Of a stretch of 64,000 nt of DNA, positions 47,344-57,009 are shown in pieces; positions within the stretch are counted from its first letter, which is position 1, and the number at the start of each line of letters is the position of its first letter. This DNA comes from Lachnospiraceae bacterium. Its GTDB lineage: Bacteria; Bacillota; Clostridia; Lachnospirales; Lachnospiraceae. Under the pieces are notes generated by a model. That model was not told the origin of the DNA and made no database searches. It saw nothing but the letters and a program-made list of their open reading frames with translations. Position numbers and translations under genes: made by a program. The stretch is from NCBI GenBank assembly GCA_902363135.1, contig CABIZF010000001.1, forward strand, positions 186,001-250,000, written 5' to 3'.

Positions 47344-50337
47344 TCATTGCAGGTGATAAAAGTCGTAGATGACATCCAGCGCGTCGGAATGCACCGATCC
47401 CGGGATTGCAGCCGGGCGGGCGAGACAGAAGCCCTGAAGCAGATCGACATCGAGCTCGAGTACCTTGTGGATTTCCTCCGGCGTTTCGAGTCCCTCTGCG
47501 ATGATGAGCATCTTACGCGGGTGTGCGTAGGCGACGATATTTGCCACGATTTGCTGCTTGTCCGGGTCAGTGTCGATGCCGCGGATGATCGAGAGGTCGA
47601 TCTTGATGTATTTCGGAGAGAGCTCCAGAAGATTCTTTTCACTGCTGTAGCCGCTTCCGTAGTCATCCAGGGCGAAGGTGCCGGGAAAGCCCGGTGTTCC
47701 TCTCTTGACCTCCAGAGAGGCCGGATCCAGCATTTCTTCTTCGGTAATTTCTACGACTATCTGCTTTTGCATTGCCGCGAAGCGACGGCAGTATTCTTGA
47801 TTCTCCTCGTCAGTCATATGCTGGCTGGCAATGGAGTTTACGAAAAGCAGCTCAGTGCCGCGAATCAGGCCGCGCTCCTGAAGGGAGAGATAGGCCTCGG
47901 TCGCTTTAAACATAGTGATCCGCTCAATGTCATGCAGACAGTTTTCCTCTCTGGCCAGCTTCATGATCGTATCCGGAGACTTCAGGGTCGGAAGCATGGA
48001 GCGCATCAGCGCCTCGTAGGCGACGATCTGTCCGGTTCGGGCAGAGACAATTGGCTGGAAATGATAGCTGAGCATCTCATTTTCGATCAGTCGGTGCAGG
48101 TCCAAACGGGCCTGCGCGGAGTAGGCTTCCTGATTGTAGCTGCCAAGATCAAATTCACCAAGTGCGCCTTTGCGTGAATGCTTGATCTGATACATGGCAA
48201 AGTCTGCATATTTTTTCAAAATATCCAACTGTGTGCCATCCTCCGGATACCATGCGATGCCGCCGGAGATACTCAGGTGCAGTACCTTGCCATCCGGAAG
48301 CGGAATCGACTGCTGGTGCAGCTGTTCCCGCAGCTTGGTGAGTACCTTGCGGATTTCATCCTGACTTTCATAGCCGTAGAACAGCAAATGGAATTCATCG
48401 CCGGAAATCCGGGCACACAAGGTATCCTTTGGTGTATAGTCTGCGAAGCATCTGCCTGCCTGTCTGATATACTGATCGCCCCAGTCATGCCCATAGGTAT
48501 CATTGGTATACTTGAGGTTGTCCATGTCCAGCATAAGCAGGGCAGCATGCTTCAGCTGTTTTGGTTCGGAGAAAAGTGATTCACTTTCCCGCTGGAATGC
48601 CTGGCGGTTGTAGAGCCCGGTCAGCGTATCATAATCTCGTTCATGCTCGATGCGGAGCCGTTCAAAGGTGGTCATTGTGACGTCCTCGATCAGCCCGAAC
48701 TGAGCCTGGCCTTCCTGCCTGACCTCCATACGGAGATAACGAGTTTCTCCATTTGGCCGTACAATGCGGTAGACCCGTCCGCCGCTTGGCGAGGACGTAT
48801 GGGGGCAGGAGGCAGTAAAGGATTGCAGCCGTTCCTGAAACTGGACAGGTGTCAATACAGTCGACTCCTCACTGTTCACGCCGAGCATGGAGAAGAAATT
48901 ATCGGTAAAGTATACACTGCCGGTGTCAAAACGGATTTCGTAGCCGCCGAGCTCGACACTGGCCATATCCATGATCTGCAAAAATTTTGTCGAGGTCATC
49001 AGAATATCCCGGCTCAGGGTCGTGATCGCAGTTGAGAACTGATCCAGTTCCCGGATGCCGGTCAGAGAGAGGTTCGGGATCGTGCTCCGGTTCTTCTGTA
49101 CAGCAGCCACTTCTGCGGAAAGGCAGGATATTGGACGTGCCAGCCTGCGGCTGCAGATCAGACTGCAGATCAGTCCGACGATCAGCATCAGGAAAATGCT
49201 GAGTCCGAGCAACAGAATCACATGGTTGGAGAAGGAAAACAGCTGCCGAAGCTCCACTGCTCCGATCAGAAGCCACTGCTCGGAGGAGAACGGTGCATTG
49301 CGGTTGTAGAAGCTTAAGGGGGTGAGTGCCGCATAGTAGCGTTTTCCGTGATTGGTCAGAAGAAACTGCTGCCGGTTCTTATGTGTCAGCAGAAGTGTAT
49401 CCTCTGAGTTATAGGCTTCCATTCCGGTGCCGGTTGAACAGCAGGCAGCAGAAAGGGCGACTTCCGGATCCTGCAGATTTCCGGTGTGGGAAGCAAGCAG
49501 GTAGGAGCCGGCCTGTTCGTTTTGCAGCTCCCAAAAGGGGAGCAGCGACTGCAGATAGGCAGTTGTCATTTCAATCCCGAGTACCCCATATACCGTTCCG
49601 TCCGAAAGGATCAGCGGGATGGTATAGGCGATCGCCGGATGGTCATCTCCGGTCAGCGTATAGCTGGTGATGGTCCAGTGTCCGTAATCAGAGGCAGACA
49701 GCTGCGCATGATCCTCATATGCCGCCTGAAAGGACGGATAGAGGATACCGGAGGTACCAAGCCCGCGGTAGGAAAGGGCAGGGGTCCAGGCACGGTCGGT
49801 GGAAATTCCCATGGATTTGACCATGGCGGCCGGGGCACGGAGCAGAAGCAAATCTGCATTCCGGTCAGACGCCGGAGCATCTGGGTCAAGGTCACGAAGA
49901 TAAATGCAGGGGATATCGGAATGTATTTCCCGCCGGGAGAGATCCTGTGTATTAAATAGCACAAAGAGTCCGGTCGCAGAGTGAGATCGAAGCTCCTCAA
50001 TCAGATCGGAATCAATCGCTTCCATCAGGGGAAGGCAGGCATTGCTGTTGTCTCCGAGATGCTCCATGTCGATCAGTCCGGATTCCCGAAGAGATTCCGC
50101 TGCCGTATTGATTTTGTCGGACAGAGAGGATAGATTCTGGTTGTCGAGCATGACGCTTTCCAGATAGCTGCTGCGGTTTTCGACCTGCTTTTGAAGCAGA
50201 TCGATGGCATTTTGGTTCAGCCGTTCTCCGACCCTGCTCAGGTACAATACGATCAGAAGCAGCAGAGTTTCGATAAAAAGGACCGAAAGCATGGCAAGAA
50301 AAATCGTGTGAAAAATAGATCGGCCTTGTTTCTTCAT
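47344..50337 (-). CDS. Membrane GGDEF-EAL protein with extracellular sensor domain
   Basis: A 997-residue c-di-GMP turnover protein. Two membrane helices (about residues 8-35 and ~372-395) bracket a large extracellular dCache-like sensor region. A HAMP-like linker and a PAS-like domain (~465-560) follow. The GGDEF domain starts at DTLTGLYNR and has the catalytic loop as SGDEF (ARISGDEF), normally active. The EAL domain keeps YEALMR, EITEEEML, DDYGSGYS, IKIDLS and AEGLE, so hydrolysis is likely too. It lies 44 bases after a substrate-binding lipoprotein gene on the same strand, suggesting that ligand capture by the lipoprotein feeds this receptor. Confidence 0.92.
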   Translation of the reverse strand: MKKQGRSIFHTIFLAMLSVLFIETLLLLIVLYLSRVGERLNQNAIDLLQKQVENRSSYLESVMLDNQNLSSLSDKINTAAESLRESGLIDMEHLGDNSNACLPLMEAIDSDLIEELRSHSATGLFVLFNTQDLSRREIHSDIPCIYLRDLDPDAPASDRNADLLLLRAPAAMVKSMGISTDRAWTPALSYRGLGTSGILYPSFQAAYEDHAQLSASDYGHWTITSYTLTGDDHPAIAYTIPLILSDGTVYGVLGIEMTTAYLQSLLPFWELQNEQAGSYLLASHTGNLQDPEVALSAACCSTGTGMEAYNSEDTLLLTHKNRQQFLLTNHGKRYYAALTPLSFYNRNAPFSSEQWLLIGAVELRQLFSFSNHVILLLGLSIFLMLIVGLICSLICSRRLARPISCLSAEVAAVQKNRSTIPNLSLTGIRELDQFSTAITTLSRDILMTSTKFLQIMDMASVELGGYEIRFDTGSVYFTDNFFSMLGVNSEESTVLTPVQFQERLQSFTASCPHTSSPSGGRVYRIVRPNGETRYLRMEVRQEGQAQFGLIEDVTMTTFERLRIEHERDYDTLTGLYNRQAFQRESESLFSEPKQLKHAALLMLDMDNLKYTNDTYGHDWGDQYIRQAGRCFADYTPKDTLCARISGDEFHLLFYGYESQDEIRKVLTKLREQLHQQSIPLPDGKVLHLSISGGIAWYPEDGTQLDILKKYADFAMYQIKHSRKGALGEFDLGSYNQEAYSAQARLDLHRLIENEMLSYHFQPIVSARTGQIVAYEALMRSMLPTLKSPDTIMKLAREENCLHDIERITMFKATEAYLSLQERGLIRGTELLFVNSIASQHMTDEENQEYCRRFAAMQKQIVVEITEEEMLDPASLEVKRGTPGFPGTFALDDYGSGYSSEKNLLELSPKYIKIDLSIIRGIDTDPDKQQIVANIVAYAHPRKMLIIAEGLETPEEIHKVLELDVDLLQGFCLARPAAIPGSVHSDALDVIYDFYHLQ

Positions 50338-50381
50338 TGCAAGGGAATCCTCCTTCTGGAATATATCTGAGTCATCATACG

Positions 50382-51821
50382 TCAGCCCTGAAAGGCTTCC
50401 AGCTTTGTGAGTGTTGCCTCATACCAGCTGTCAAAGCGGGCGTCGGTAAGAAAATCTGCGGCGGCCTCCTCAAAGGGCTGCCCGGCAGAAAGACGATCAT
50501 CAATGACTGCGCGGTCTGCAGAGGCGGCATCACTTAAGGAATATTCCAGTACGGATCGGGCATCGTTGACACCTGAAAAAGCCGGTGTTGTATAGAGCCG
50601 GCTGGTGTTGACGGTAGTAACCGCACCGGTCAGAATCTGCTTTATTGTATCGTTCAGTGCCGGTTCGCTTTTTTCAATCTGTTTCATGTCGGTTGCTTCC
50701 TTGGTGACCGGAAGATAACCGGAAGCAATGGAGAAAGCAAGATTGTGCTCCGGATCAGTGAACCATTTCAAAAATTCCACACTGGCCGAAATTTCTTCAT
50801 CGGAGCCTCTGGTGACTACCATACCGGCACCCTGCTGGACCGCATAAGGTTCGCTGTCTGCAAATTCCGGACAGGGAAGTGCCTTCATGGTAATCGCATG
50901 TCCCTCTGAATCGTCAGTTGTGACCTGATTCGGGAAGAAGGAGGCACTTGAAGTGGAGCCGACATAGGCAAGGATATTGCCGGTCTTGATGTCGTCGCTG
51001 CGGAAACGTCCGGAAGAAGAAAAATAGCCCTTAATATAAGGAACGTAGTAATAGTCCCAGAGCTTGCGTATGACTTCCTTATCAAAATTCAGTGTCATAA
51101 CGCCGTCTTTTACCTCAAAGATCTGACACCCAAGCGATTTGGCGCCGACAAGCATGTAATTTGCCATGGCATCTCTGCCGAACAGGGCATGTCCGTCATC
51201 AGCCGTCGGTGTCTGCGCATCTGTCCAGTTGTAGTAGCTCTCTGCGGTTGCTATGAGACCTTCAAGAGTAGAGAGATCGTCATAGCTCGCCCCGGTAGCA
51301 GCTGCAAACGGTTCCCAGTCCGTATCGTTCAGATAAAGACCCTCCGTAGATTTGGCTATCGGAAAGATCTTGATGCTGCCATTGCCGGAGAAGTCTCCTT
51401 CCTCAAGATAGCTGTCTACATAAGCAGCACGTTCTTCCTTTGTAAAATAGCTGCTAAGATCAACAAGTTCACCCATCTGATCAAGGGTGTAGGCAGTGTC
51501 CGCATAGGCAGAAAAAATATTTGGCATAGGAGAAGCACCGACCTTTCCCTGCGCAGAAGCCATGACATTTGCCTCCAGATCATTTACCGTACCCTGGCTG
51601 TAGCTGTCAACGATGATGCCCTTTTCCCTTCCGGTGGTATCGTTGAATTCAGCCACCAGCTGATTGAATGATTCCAGCTGATCTCCGTTGTAGTAGACCC
51701 AGACGGTGAGATTCACCGGTTCGGCAGGAGCATCAGAGTCCTGTTTTTTTCCACAGCCCAAAGGCAGCGTCAGAAGCGCTGCCGTACAAAGCAGACCTGT
51801 GGTATATTTTATTTTTTTCAT
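50382..51821 (-). CDS. Extracellular solute-binding lipoprotein (ABC family 1)
   Basis: A 479-residue exported protein with signal peptide and lipobox (LPLGC, Cys23). The binding fold is typical of sugar-type family 1: LTVWVYYNGDQLESFNQLVAEFND at the N-terminus, VKEATD and similar segments near the C-terminus. No permease or ATPase genes adjoin it. The next gene encodes a membrane GGDEF-EAL receptor, so it may be a ligand-capture partner for signalling rather than for uptake. Confidence 0.87.
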   Translation of the reverse strand: MKKIKYTTGLLCTAALLTLPLGCGKKQDSDAPAEPVNLTVWVYYNGDQLESFNQLVAEFNDTTGREKGIIVDSYSQGTVNDLEANVMASAQGKVGASPMPNIFSAYADTAYTLDQMGELVDLSSYFTKEERAAYVDSYLEEGDFSGNGSIKIFPIAKSTEGLYLNDTDWEPFAAATGASYDDLSTLEGLIATAESYYNWTDAQTPTADDGHALFGRDAMANYMLVGAKSLGCQIFEVKDGVMTLNFDKEVIRKLWDYYYVPYIKGYFSSSGRFRSDDIKTGNILAYVGSTSSASFFPNQVTTDDSEGHAITMKALPCPEFADSEPYAVQQGAGMVVTRGSDEEISASVEFLKWFTDPEHNLAFSIASGYLPVTKEATDMKQIEKSEPALNDTIKQILTGAVTTVNTSRLYTTPAFSGVNDARSVLEYSLSDAASADRAVIDDRLSAGQPFEEAAADFLTDARFDSWYEATLTKLEAFQG

Positions 51822-51853
51822 AAAAATGTCCTTCGTATGTGCGACAGAACAGG

Positions 51854-53320
51854 TTACAAAGATAAAGCTTCGCGTCCCATCTGCTCAAGCAGTTCGCTCT
51901 TGATCTGATACAGGCGGTCGGAGAGATCCACATATACGGTGTGCGGATTTGCGAGACGCTTTGTCTCATCCCAAAGGGTGTCTTTTTCCTTCATACAGAT
52001 GTCGCGGATTTCCATGACAGAAGGAGAGGTGTAGACGCACTCGCCTTTTAAGAATACCGGGACGAGCATTTCCCGTAAGGTATAGGTGCCGCCCTTGATT
52101 TTTGTCTTTTTCCATGTCTCCAGCTGGTCGAAGATGATCATATCCTGTTCCGGATCGAATTCTTCTTCGACGAGGCAGATCAGATCTGCACGGATCTTGC
52201 CGGTCTCCTTATCATAAATGCGGAGGATCTTTTTATTGCCTGGATTCGTGATCTTTTCGGTATTTTCGGAGAGCTTGATCTTCGGGATAAATGCACCGGT
52301 CTTTTCATCAAGCACCGCAGCAAGCTTATAGACACCGCCAAAGGCAGGGCAGTCTTTGGATGTGATCATGTTTGTACCGACACCCCAGGAGGTGATGGCA
52401 GCGCCCTGTGTTTTCAGACTGTCAATCAGGTATTCGTCCAGGTCGCTGGAAGCAGAGATGATCGCGTCGGTAAAGCCGGCTTCATCGAGCAGCTTGCGGG
52501 CCTGTTTGGACATGTAGGCGAGGTCGCCGCTGTCAAGACGGATACCATAGCCCTTCAGATCCTGTCCGGCTGCACGCATTTCCTGGAAGACACGGATTGC
52601 GTTTGGCACGCCGGAACGCAGCGTATCGTACGTATCGACGAGAAGCAGGCAGGCATTCGGATACAGCTCGGAATACTTTTTGAATGCCGTGTACTCATCC
52701 GGGAAGCTCATGATCCAGCTGTGTGCATGTGTGCCCTTAACAGGAACGTCAAAGAGCTGACCGGTAAGTACGTTGGACGTACCGATGCAGCCGCCGATCA
52801 TGGCTGCACGGGCACCGTAGACACCGGCATCCGGTCCCTGGGCACGGCGCAGGCCGAACTCCATGATGCCGTCTCCGCGGGCGGCCTGTACGACACGGGC
52901 TGTCTTGGTCGCGATCAGACTCTGGTGGTTTACGATGTTCAGAAGTGCAGTCTCGATAAGCTGCGCCTGCATGATCGGTGCGATGACCTTAACGAGCGGT
53001 TCGTACGGGAATACGATGGAGCCCTCCGGGATCGCCCAGATATCGCCTTCAAAATGGAAGCTCCGCAGGTATTCCAGGAACGGTGCATGGAAGATGCCGA
53101 GGCTGTCCAGATACGCGATGTCTTCATCGGAAAAATGCAGATTTTTAATATAATCAATGACCTGATCCAGACCGGCTGCGATCGCGTAGCCGTTGCCGCA
53201 GGGATTTTTGCGGTAAAAGGCATCAAAAATGACCGTTTCATTTGAATTGCTTTCATAATAGCCCTGCATCATGGTGAGCTCATAGAGATCCGTGAGCAGA
53301 GTAAGATTCAGTGTACTCAT
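51854..53320 (-). CDS. pncB: Nicotinate phosphoribosyltransferase
   Basis: A 488-residue enzyme of NAD salvage that joins nicotinate to PRPP using ATP. Signature segments are LTDLYELTMMQGYYE at the N-terminus, FGLRRAQGPDAG near 150, GTHAHSWIMSFPDE near 195, and RLDSGDLAYMSKQAR with SSDLDEYLI further on. The length is normal for the clostridial long form. It ends 32 bases before the lipoprotein gene and may be transcribed with it. Confidence 0.95.
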   Translation of the reverse strand: MSTLNLTLLTDLYELTMMQGYYESNSNETVIFDAFYRKNPCGNGYAIAAGLDQVIDYIKNLHFSDEDIAYLDSLGIFHAPFLEYLRSFHFEGDIWAIPEGSIVFPYEPLVKVIAPIMQAQLIETALLNIVNHQSLIATKTARVVQAARGDGIMEFGLRRAQGPDAGVYGARAAMIGGCIGTSNVLTGQLFDVPVKGTHAHSWIMSFPDEYTAFKKYSELYPNACLLLVDTYDTLRSGVPNAIRVFQEMRAAGQDLKGYGIRLDSGDLAYMSKQARKLLDEAGFTDAIISASSDLDEYLIDSLKTQGAAITSWGVGTNMITSKDCPAFGGVYKLAAVLDEKTGAFIPKIKLSENTEKITNPGNKKILRIYDKETGKIRADLICLVEEEFDPEQDMIIFDQLETWKKTKIKGGTYTLREMLVPVFLKGECVYTSPSVMEIRDICMKEKDTLWDETKRLANPHTVYVDLSDRLYQIKSELLEQMGREALSL

Positions 53321-53510
53321 AAAGACACTCCTTTTTAGATTAATGATAGAAAAATGCTCTGGTTTTTAATATACCACATTCTGATCAGGTTTTGGGATAA
53401 ATGGCACTGGAAAGAGTAAAAATTTTTCTGTGAGCTTTGGCTGCCTGTGGGGGTACAAGAATGCCCTGTTGGGACGATTTAAAAAAAATTAAAAAAAATA
53501 AAAAAAGTAC

Positions 53511-53539
53511 TTGCAATTTGTAAAAAGCTGCGCTATAAT
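53511..53539 (+). promoter_or_regulatory. Promoter of tRNA-Gln
   Basis: TTGCAA (53511-53516), 17-base spacer, TATAAT (53534-53539), about 35 bases before the mature tRNA. An A-rich tract (53480-53507) just upstream may act as an UP element. Confidence 0.8.
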
Positions 53540-53579
53540 GAATCTCGCGTTGAGGAACCGCAAAAACAAAATAAAGCAT

Positions 53580-53651
53580 AGGGCTATCGCCAAACGGTAA
53601 GGCAACGGACTCTGACTCCGTCATTTCCAGGTTCGAATCCTGGTAGCCCTG
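53580..53651 (+). tRNA. tRNA-Gln (anticodon CTG)
   Basis: A 72-base cloverleaf: acceptor AGGGCTA/TAGCCCT, D arm CGCC...GGCA, anticodon stem ACGGA/TCCGT with loop CTCTGAC (anticodon CTG, reads CAG), T arm CCAGG-TTCGAAT-CCTGG, discriminator G. The CCA end is not encoded. A terminator follows after three bases. Confidence 0.96.
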
Positions 53652-53653
53652 CT

Positions 53654-53686
53654 AAAGAGATACTTCAAAAAGTATCTCTTTTTTTC
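53654..53686 (+). terminator. Terminator of tRNA-Gln
   Basis: AAAGAGATACTT/AAGTATCTCTTT stem (12 bp) followed by a T-run. Confidence 0.92.
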
Positions 53687-53693
53687 TGCAGTC

Positions 53694-53737
53694 ATCCCCG
53701 GAAAGGCCTGTGATTATGGGTGTTCCGGGGATTTTTG
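53694..53737 (+). terminator. Second terminator-like hairpin
   Basis: ATCCCCGGAA and TTCCGGGGAT form a perfect 10-bp stem with a 19-base loop, followed by TTTTTGCG. It backs up the tRNA terminator. Confidence 0.7.
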
Positions 53738-53850
53738 CGTTTATTAGCAAATAAAAGGTGTCGCGCAGGTATCGATTCTTTTTTCGGTGTTGGATAGGAA
53801 TTGAAAGCGCTGGTGAATTCTGTTAATATGACATGGAAGGGATATTGATT

Positions 53851-53915
53851 TGAACGCAGATCGCGAAGCGACTGCGTTCATGAGCAAGTAGCGAAGCGGA
53901 TTGCGAATGTCCGCT
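53851..53915. repeat. Structured repeat upstream of the two-component locus
   Basis: TGAACGCAG/CTGCGTTCA (9 bp) closes over TCGC-gaa-GCGA. Then a 36-base segment starting ATGAGCAAGTAGCGAAG (53880-53915) recurs with one mismatch at 61275-61310 and forms AGCGGA/TCCGCT. It holds two copies of GCGAAGC. It lies in the leader of the gene at 53988. Confidence 0.8.
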
Positions 53916-53987
53916 CTACTGCAGATAAGCATTCTTCCGCTACAGGTGCGAGAAGCACTAAGCGGTGGGGCAGGGGGGACAGGCGAT

Positions 53988-55724
53988 ATGGAGGGAAAAA
54001 TAAAAAAACAGCTTCCGGTGCGGACGCAGATGGTCTGGTATCTTCTGGCGACCTTGCTGATTCTTGTGGCAGGTGGCTTACGGGCGCTGGATCGCGGTAT
54101 GTACAATAGCTTCTGGTCTGTATGGCTTCAGCTGCTTCGTCATATGATTCATATTGGATTGCTGATCGGCTGGATGATTTCCATCCAGTCGAGGATTTTA
54201 CAAAGGCCGGTTCGCAGGTATTTGCTTGCAATTGGGTGCATGCTCAGCTTCTGGCTGTTTGTCCGCGCCTCAAAATGGATGCTATTTGCGCATGACAGCC
54301 AGATGAACCGTTATTGCTGGTATTCCTATTATATTCCAATGGTGCTCGTTCCGCTTCTGGCTGGAATGCTGCTCCCACACATCGGACAATCCGAAAGATA
54401 CCGGCCGGGAAAACGCAGACGCTTCTGGTATATTCCGGCGGTAGCTTTGATTGGTCTTGTTCTTACAAACGATCTGCACCAGCTGATATTTCGGTTTCCG
54501 GATGGAATTGTCTTTTTTCAGAACCGGTATACGTACCAGATCGGATATTTTGTCATTTTTGCCTGGTGCCTGTTGTGGGGGATTTATTTTGTCGTAGGGC
54601 TTTTGCTCAAGTGCAGGATACCGGTCCGCAGACCGTATCAGTGGCTTCCGGTTCTGGTGCTTGTCGGGGCAGCCGCATTGTCAGTTGCATATATTTTACG
54701 TCTCTTTATTTTTGATATAGCAGCTGTGGACTGTCTGATTACGGTACTGCTGATTGAGAGCTGTATTCAGTGCGGGCTGATCCGGTCAAATTCCAGCTAT
54801 AAGAGTCTGTTCCATGCTTCTTCGGTTGCAGTACAGATTACAGATACGGAATACCATGTCTGCTTTTCATCCGGCAATGCAGGATCACTGAGGGAGGAAG
54901 AGCGGAAAAGGGTGGCAAAGGGTGCGATGGATATCAGTGGATACCGCTTCTGCTGTGCAGCCATTACAAATGGTTACGTCTTCTGGATAGAGGATTATAC
55001 CGGGCTGTATCGGTATCGAAAGGAACTTGAAGAGAAAGGGCGTCAGCTATCCGGTGCAAATGATCTGTTAAGGGCAGAGCTTGCACTGCAGGAAAAGCAG
55101 CTGCATATCCAGGAAAAGAATCGGCTATATGATCAGGTTGCGAAGGAAATAGCGCCGCAGCTTTTTCAGATTGATCAGCTTTTAAAGGAGAAAGAAGAAG
55201 GCAAAATTCAAAAAACACTGGCCAGGATCTGTGTCATTGGCGCGTATGTGAAGCGCCGCAGTAACCTGCTTTTGCTTTCGGAAAACACTGCGTACCTCCC
55301 CGCAAAGGAGCTGGAGCTTTGTCTGCGGGAATCTCTGGAAAATCTGAAGCTTGTCGGGGTGTCCGGCTTTCTGGATGCGGACTGCAGCGGAACATTTCCG
55401 GCAGCTGTACTCGTGGCAGCATACGATATCTGCGAGTCTGCCCTGGAGAGGCTTTTATCTCAACTGGGGGCGCTGTTGCTCTGGCTGCGTGCGACAAAAG
55501 ATGGGCAGCTTCTTTTTCGTATACAGATGGACAGCGATGCGACGCGTGTGGATGCCTCATGGATAGCATGTCTGCCGGAGTTGGTAGACTGTGAAATGAT
55601 ACAGGCAGAGGCATTGTATATAACAGTGCGGTGGCCGAAAACGGGGGCAGACCTTCACAAGAGGAAAGATCCGGAGGAAGGAGGGGATGTGCATGCGGAC
55701 GATCATACAGCTGTCATCAGATAG
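53988..55724 (+). CDS. 7TM sensor-like membrane protein of a two-component locus
   Basis: A 578-residue protein with about seven membrane helices (~15-230), then a PAS-like region, a coiled coil around residues 340-400 (RYRKELEEKGRQLSGANDLLRAELALQEKQ) and a C-terminal domain. The overall shape resembles LiaS/NarL-type sensor kinases. No clear phospho-accepting histidine with flanking motif and no ATPase N or G boxes are visible, so it may be a degenerate kinase or a co-sensor. Start at 53988 follows AGGGGGGAC; a longer frame from 53901 overlaps the repeat. Its end overlaps the true kinase gene. Confidence 0.72.
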   Translation: MEGKIKKQLPVRTQMVWYLLATLLILVAGGLRALDRGMYNSFWSVWLQLLRHMIHIGLLIGWMISIQSRILQRPVRRYLLAIGCMLSFWLFVRASKWMLFAHDSQMNRYCWYSYYIPMVLVPLLAGMLLPHIGQSERYRPGKRRRFWYIPAVALIGLVLTNDLHQLIFRFPDGIVFFQNRYTYQIGYFVIFAWCLLWGIYFVVGLLLKCRIPVRRPYQWLPVLVLVGAAALSVAYILRLFIFDIAAVDCLITVLLIESCIQCGLIRSNSSYKSLFHASSVAVQITDTEYHVCFSSGNAGSLREEERKRVAKGAMDISGYRFCCAAITNGYVFWIEDYTGLYRYRKELEEKGRQLSGANDLLRAELALQEKQLHIQEKNRLYDQVAKEIAPQLFQIDQLLKEKEEGKIQKTLARICVIGAYVKRRSNLLLLSENTAYLPAKELELCLRESLENLKLVGVSGFLDADCSGTFPAAVLVAAYDICESALERLLSQLGALLLWLRATKDGQLLFRIQMDSDATRVDASWIACLPELVDCEMIQAEALYITVRWPKTGADLHKRKDPEEGGDVHADDHTAVIR

Positions 55725-57009
55725 CAGGGGCATGATTTTAATGCTTCTGTTTTTTCTGCTTCTTATCCAGCTCTTTGAATTTTTGCTGACGGTGTTTTTA
55801 CATATCTATGGGCGACATGTGATGGCAGAGGGACTGTTTGCTGTGACACTTCTTGGATTTGTGCTGGTATGCAGTGGACACCTTTCTACGGTTTCCGGGG
55901 CGAGATTCTGGAGATATGAGGAACAGATCAGTGATATACCGGCCATTTTTTTGCTTATCTTTGCTGCACTTGCGCTGATTGGAACGATATACAGTGGTGT
56001 TCAGCTGTTATGGTTTTACAGGGAGCGAACCGGGATTACGGCATTTTCCATTAAAGAGAGCATTGACAACCTGCCGTCCGGGCTTGCCTTTGCACGGGAG
56101 AGTGGATTTGTTCTTCTGGCAAATCGTCAGATGGAGCAGCTCTCTTATGTGACGACCGGCCTGGATCTGCAGAACGCAGAGGAGTTTTGGAAAATTCTCC
56201 TGAGTGGAGACCTGCAGGCAGGCTGCAGTCGCATCCGGGCAGGTGAGGTACCGGCGATCCGGCTTCCGGACGGAAGCATCTGCAGCTTTTCAAGACAGAT
56301 GATTCAGGCGGAGGGGCGTCCTGTAATTCAGCTGACGGCAGTAGATACAACGCAGCAGTTTGAGCTTGCCGGGGAGCTGGAGAAAAAGAATGAGGAGTTT
56401 TCAAAGGTGCATCAGAAGCTGGAACGATATGGAAAGGAAATGGCAGATTTTGTGCGCAGCAGAGAAATTCTGGAGATGAAAATGCAGATTCATAACGAAA
56501 TCGGGCAGGCGCTTCTGGCAACGCGTGCCTGGCTTCAGTCTCAGGAGGACGGCGGAGAATCACGTCTTTTCAAACAGTGGGAAGCAATTATAGCGCTGAT
56601 GCGCGCGGAGGCAGAACCAAAACAGGGAAAGACAGACTGGGAAATTTTTTGCCGGTGTGCGCAGGCCGCAGGTGTGGAAATCCGGCTGGACGGAAAGCTT
56701 CCGGGTGCCGGCCGCGCCTGCGATCTTTTGATCGCAGCTGCAGCTGAAGCGCTGACCAATGCGGTCAGGCATGCGAAGGCAGACAGTCTTTATGTCTATA
56801 TCTGTCGGGAAGGTAGTATGCTGCAGGTTCGATTCTGCAATAACGGAGCTCCGCCAAAGCAGAAGATCATCGAGGGCGGTGGGCTTGGCGCACTCCGGCT
56901 TCAGGTCGAGGAGGCAGGGGGCAGTATGCAGATCCTTTCTGCCCCGCAGTTTGTGCTGATTTTGTTGATTCCGGAAGAAGAGGAGGAAAGCAGATGGTAC
57001 GAGTATTGA
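55693..57009 (+). CDS. Sensor histidine kinase, NarX/LiaS-like
   Basis: A 438-residue membrane kinase with three to four N-terminal helices (~12-115) and a PAS-like region (~130-215). A dimerisation segment follows, with the likely phospho-histidine in LEMKMQIHNEIGQALLA (about residue 263). The ATPase part has the N box EALTNAVRHAKA near 353 and a G box GGGLGALRL near 398. Start 55693 is favoured by GGAAGGAGGGG eight bases upstream, over the ATG at 55687. It overlaps the upstream gene by 32 bases and the response regulator by 16. Confidence 0.87.
   Translation: MRTIIQLSSDSRGMILMLLFFLLLIQLFEFLLTVFLHIYGRHVMAEGLFAVTLLGFVLVCSGHLSTVSGARFWRYEEQISDIPAIFLLIFAALALIGTIYSGVQLLWFYRERTGITAFSIKESIDNLPSGLAFARESGFVLLANRQMEQLSYVTTGLDLQNAEEFWKILLSGDLQAGCSRIRAGEVPAIRLPDGSICSFSRQMIQAEGRPVIQLTAVDTTQQFELAGELEKKNEEFSKVHQKLERYGKEMADFVRSREILEMKMQIHNEIGQALLATRAWLQSQEDGGESRLFKQWEAIIALMRAEAEPKQGKTDWEIFCRCAQAAGVEIRLDGKLPGAGRACDLLIAAAAEALTNAVRHAKADSLYVYICREGSMLQVRFCNNGAPPKQKIIEGGGLGALRLQVEEAGGSMQILSAPQFVLILLIPEEEEESRWYEY

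Noticed and set aside
53470..53510. A-rich tract as a possible replication or slippage site
   Set aside because: It sits directly upstream of a consensus tRNA promoter and is adequately explained as an UP element.
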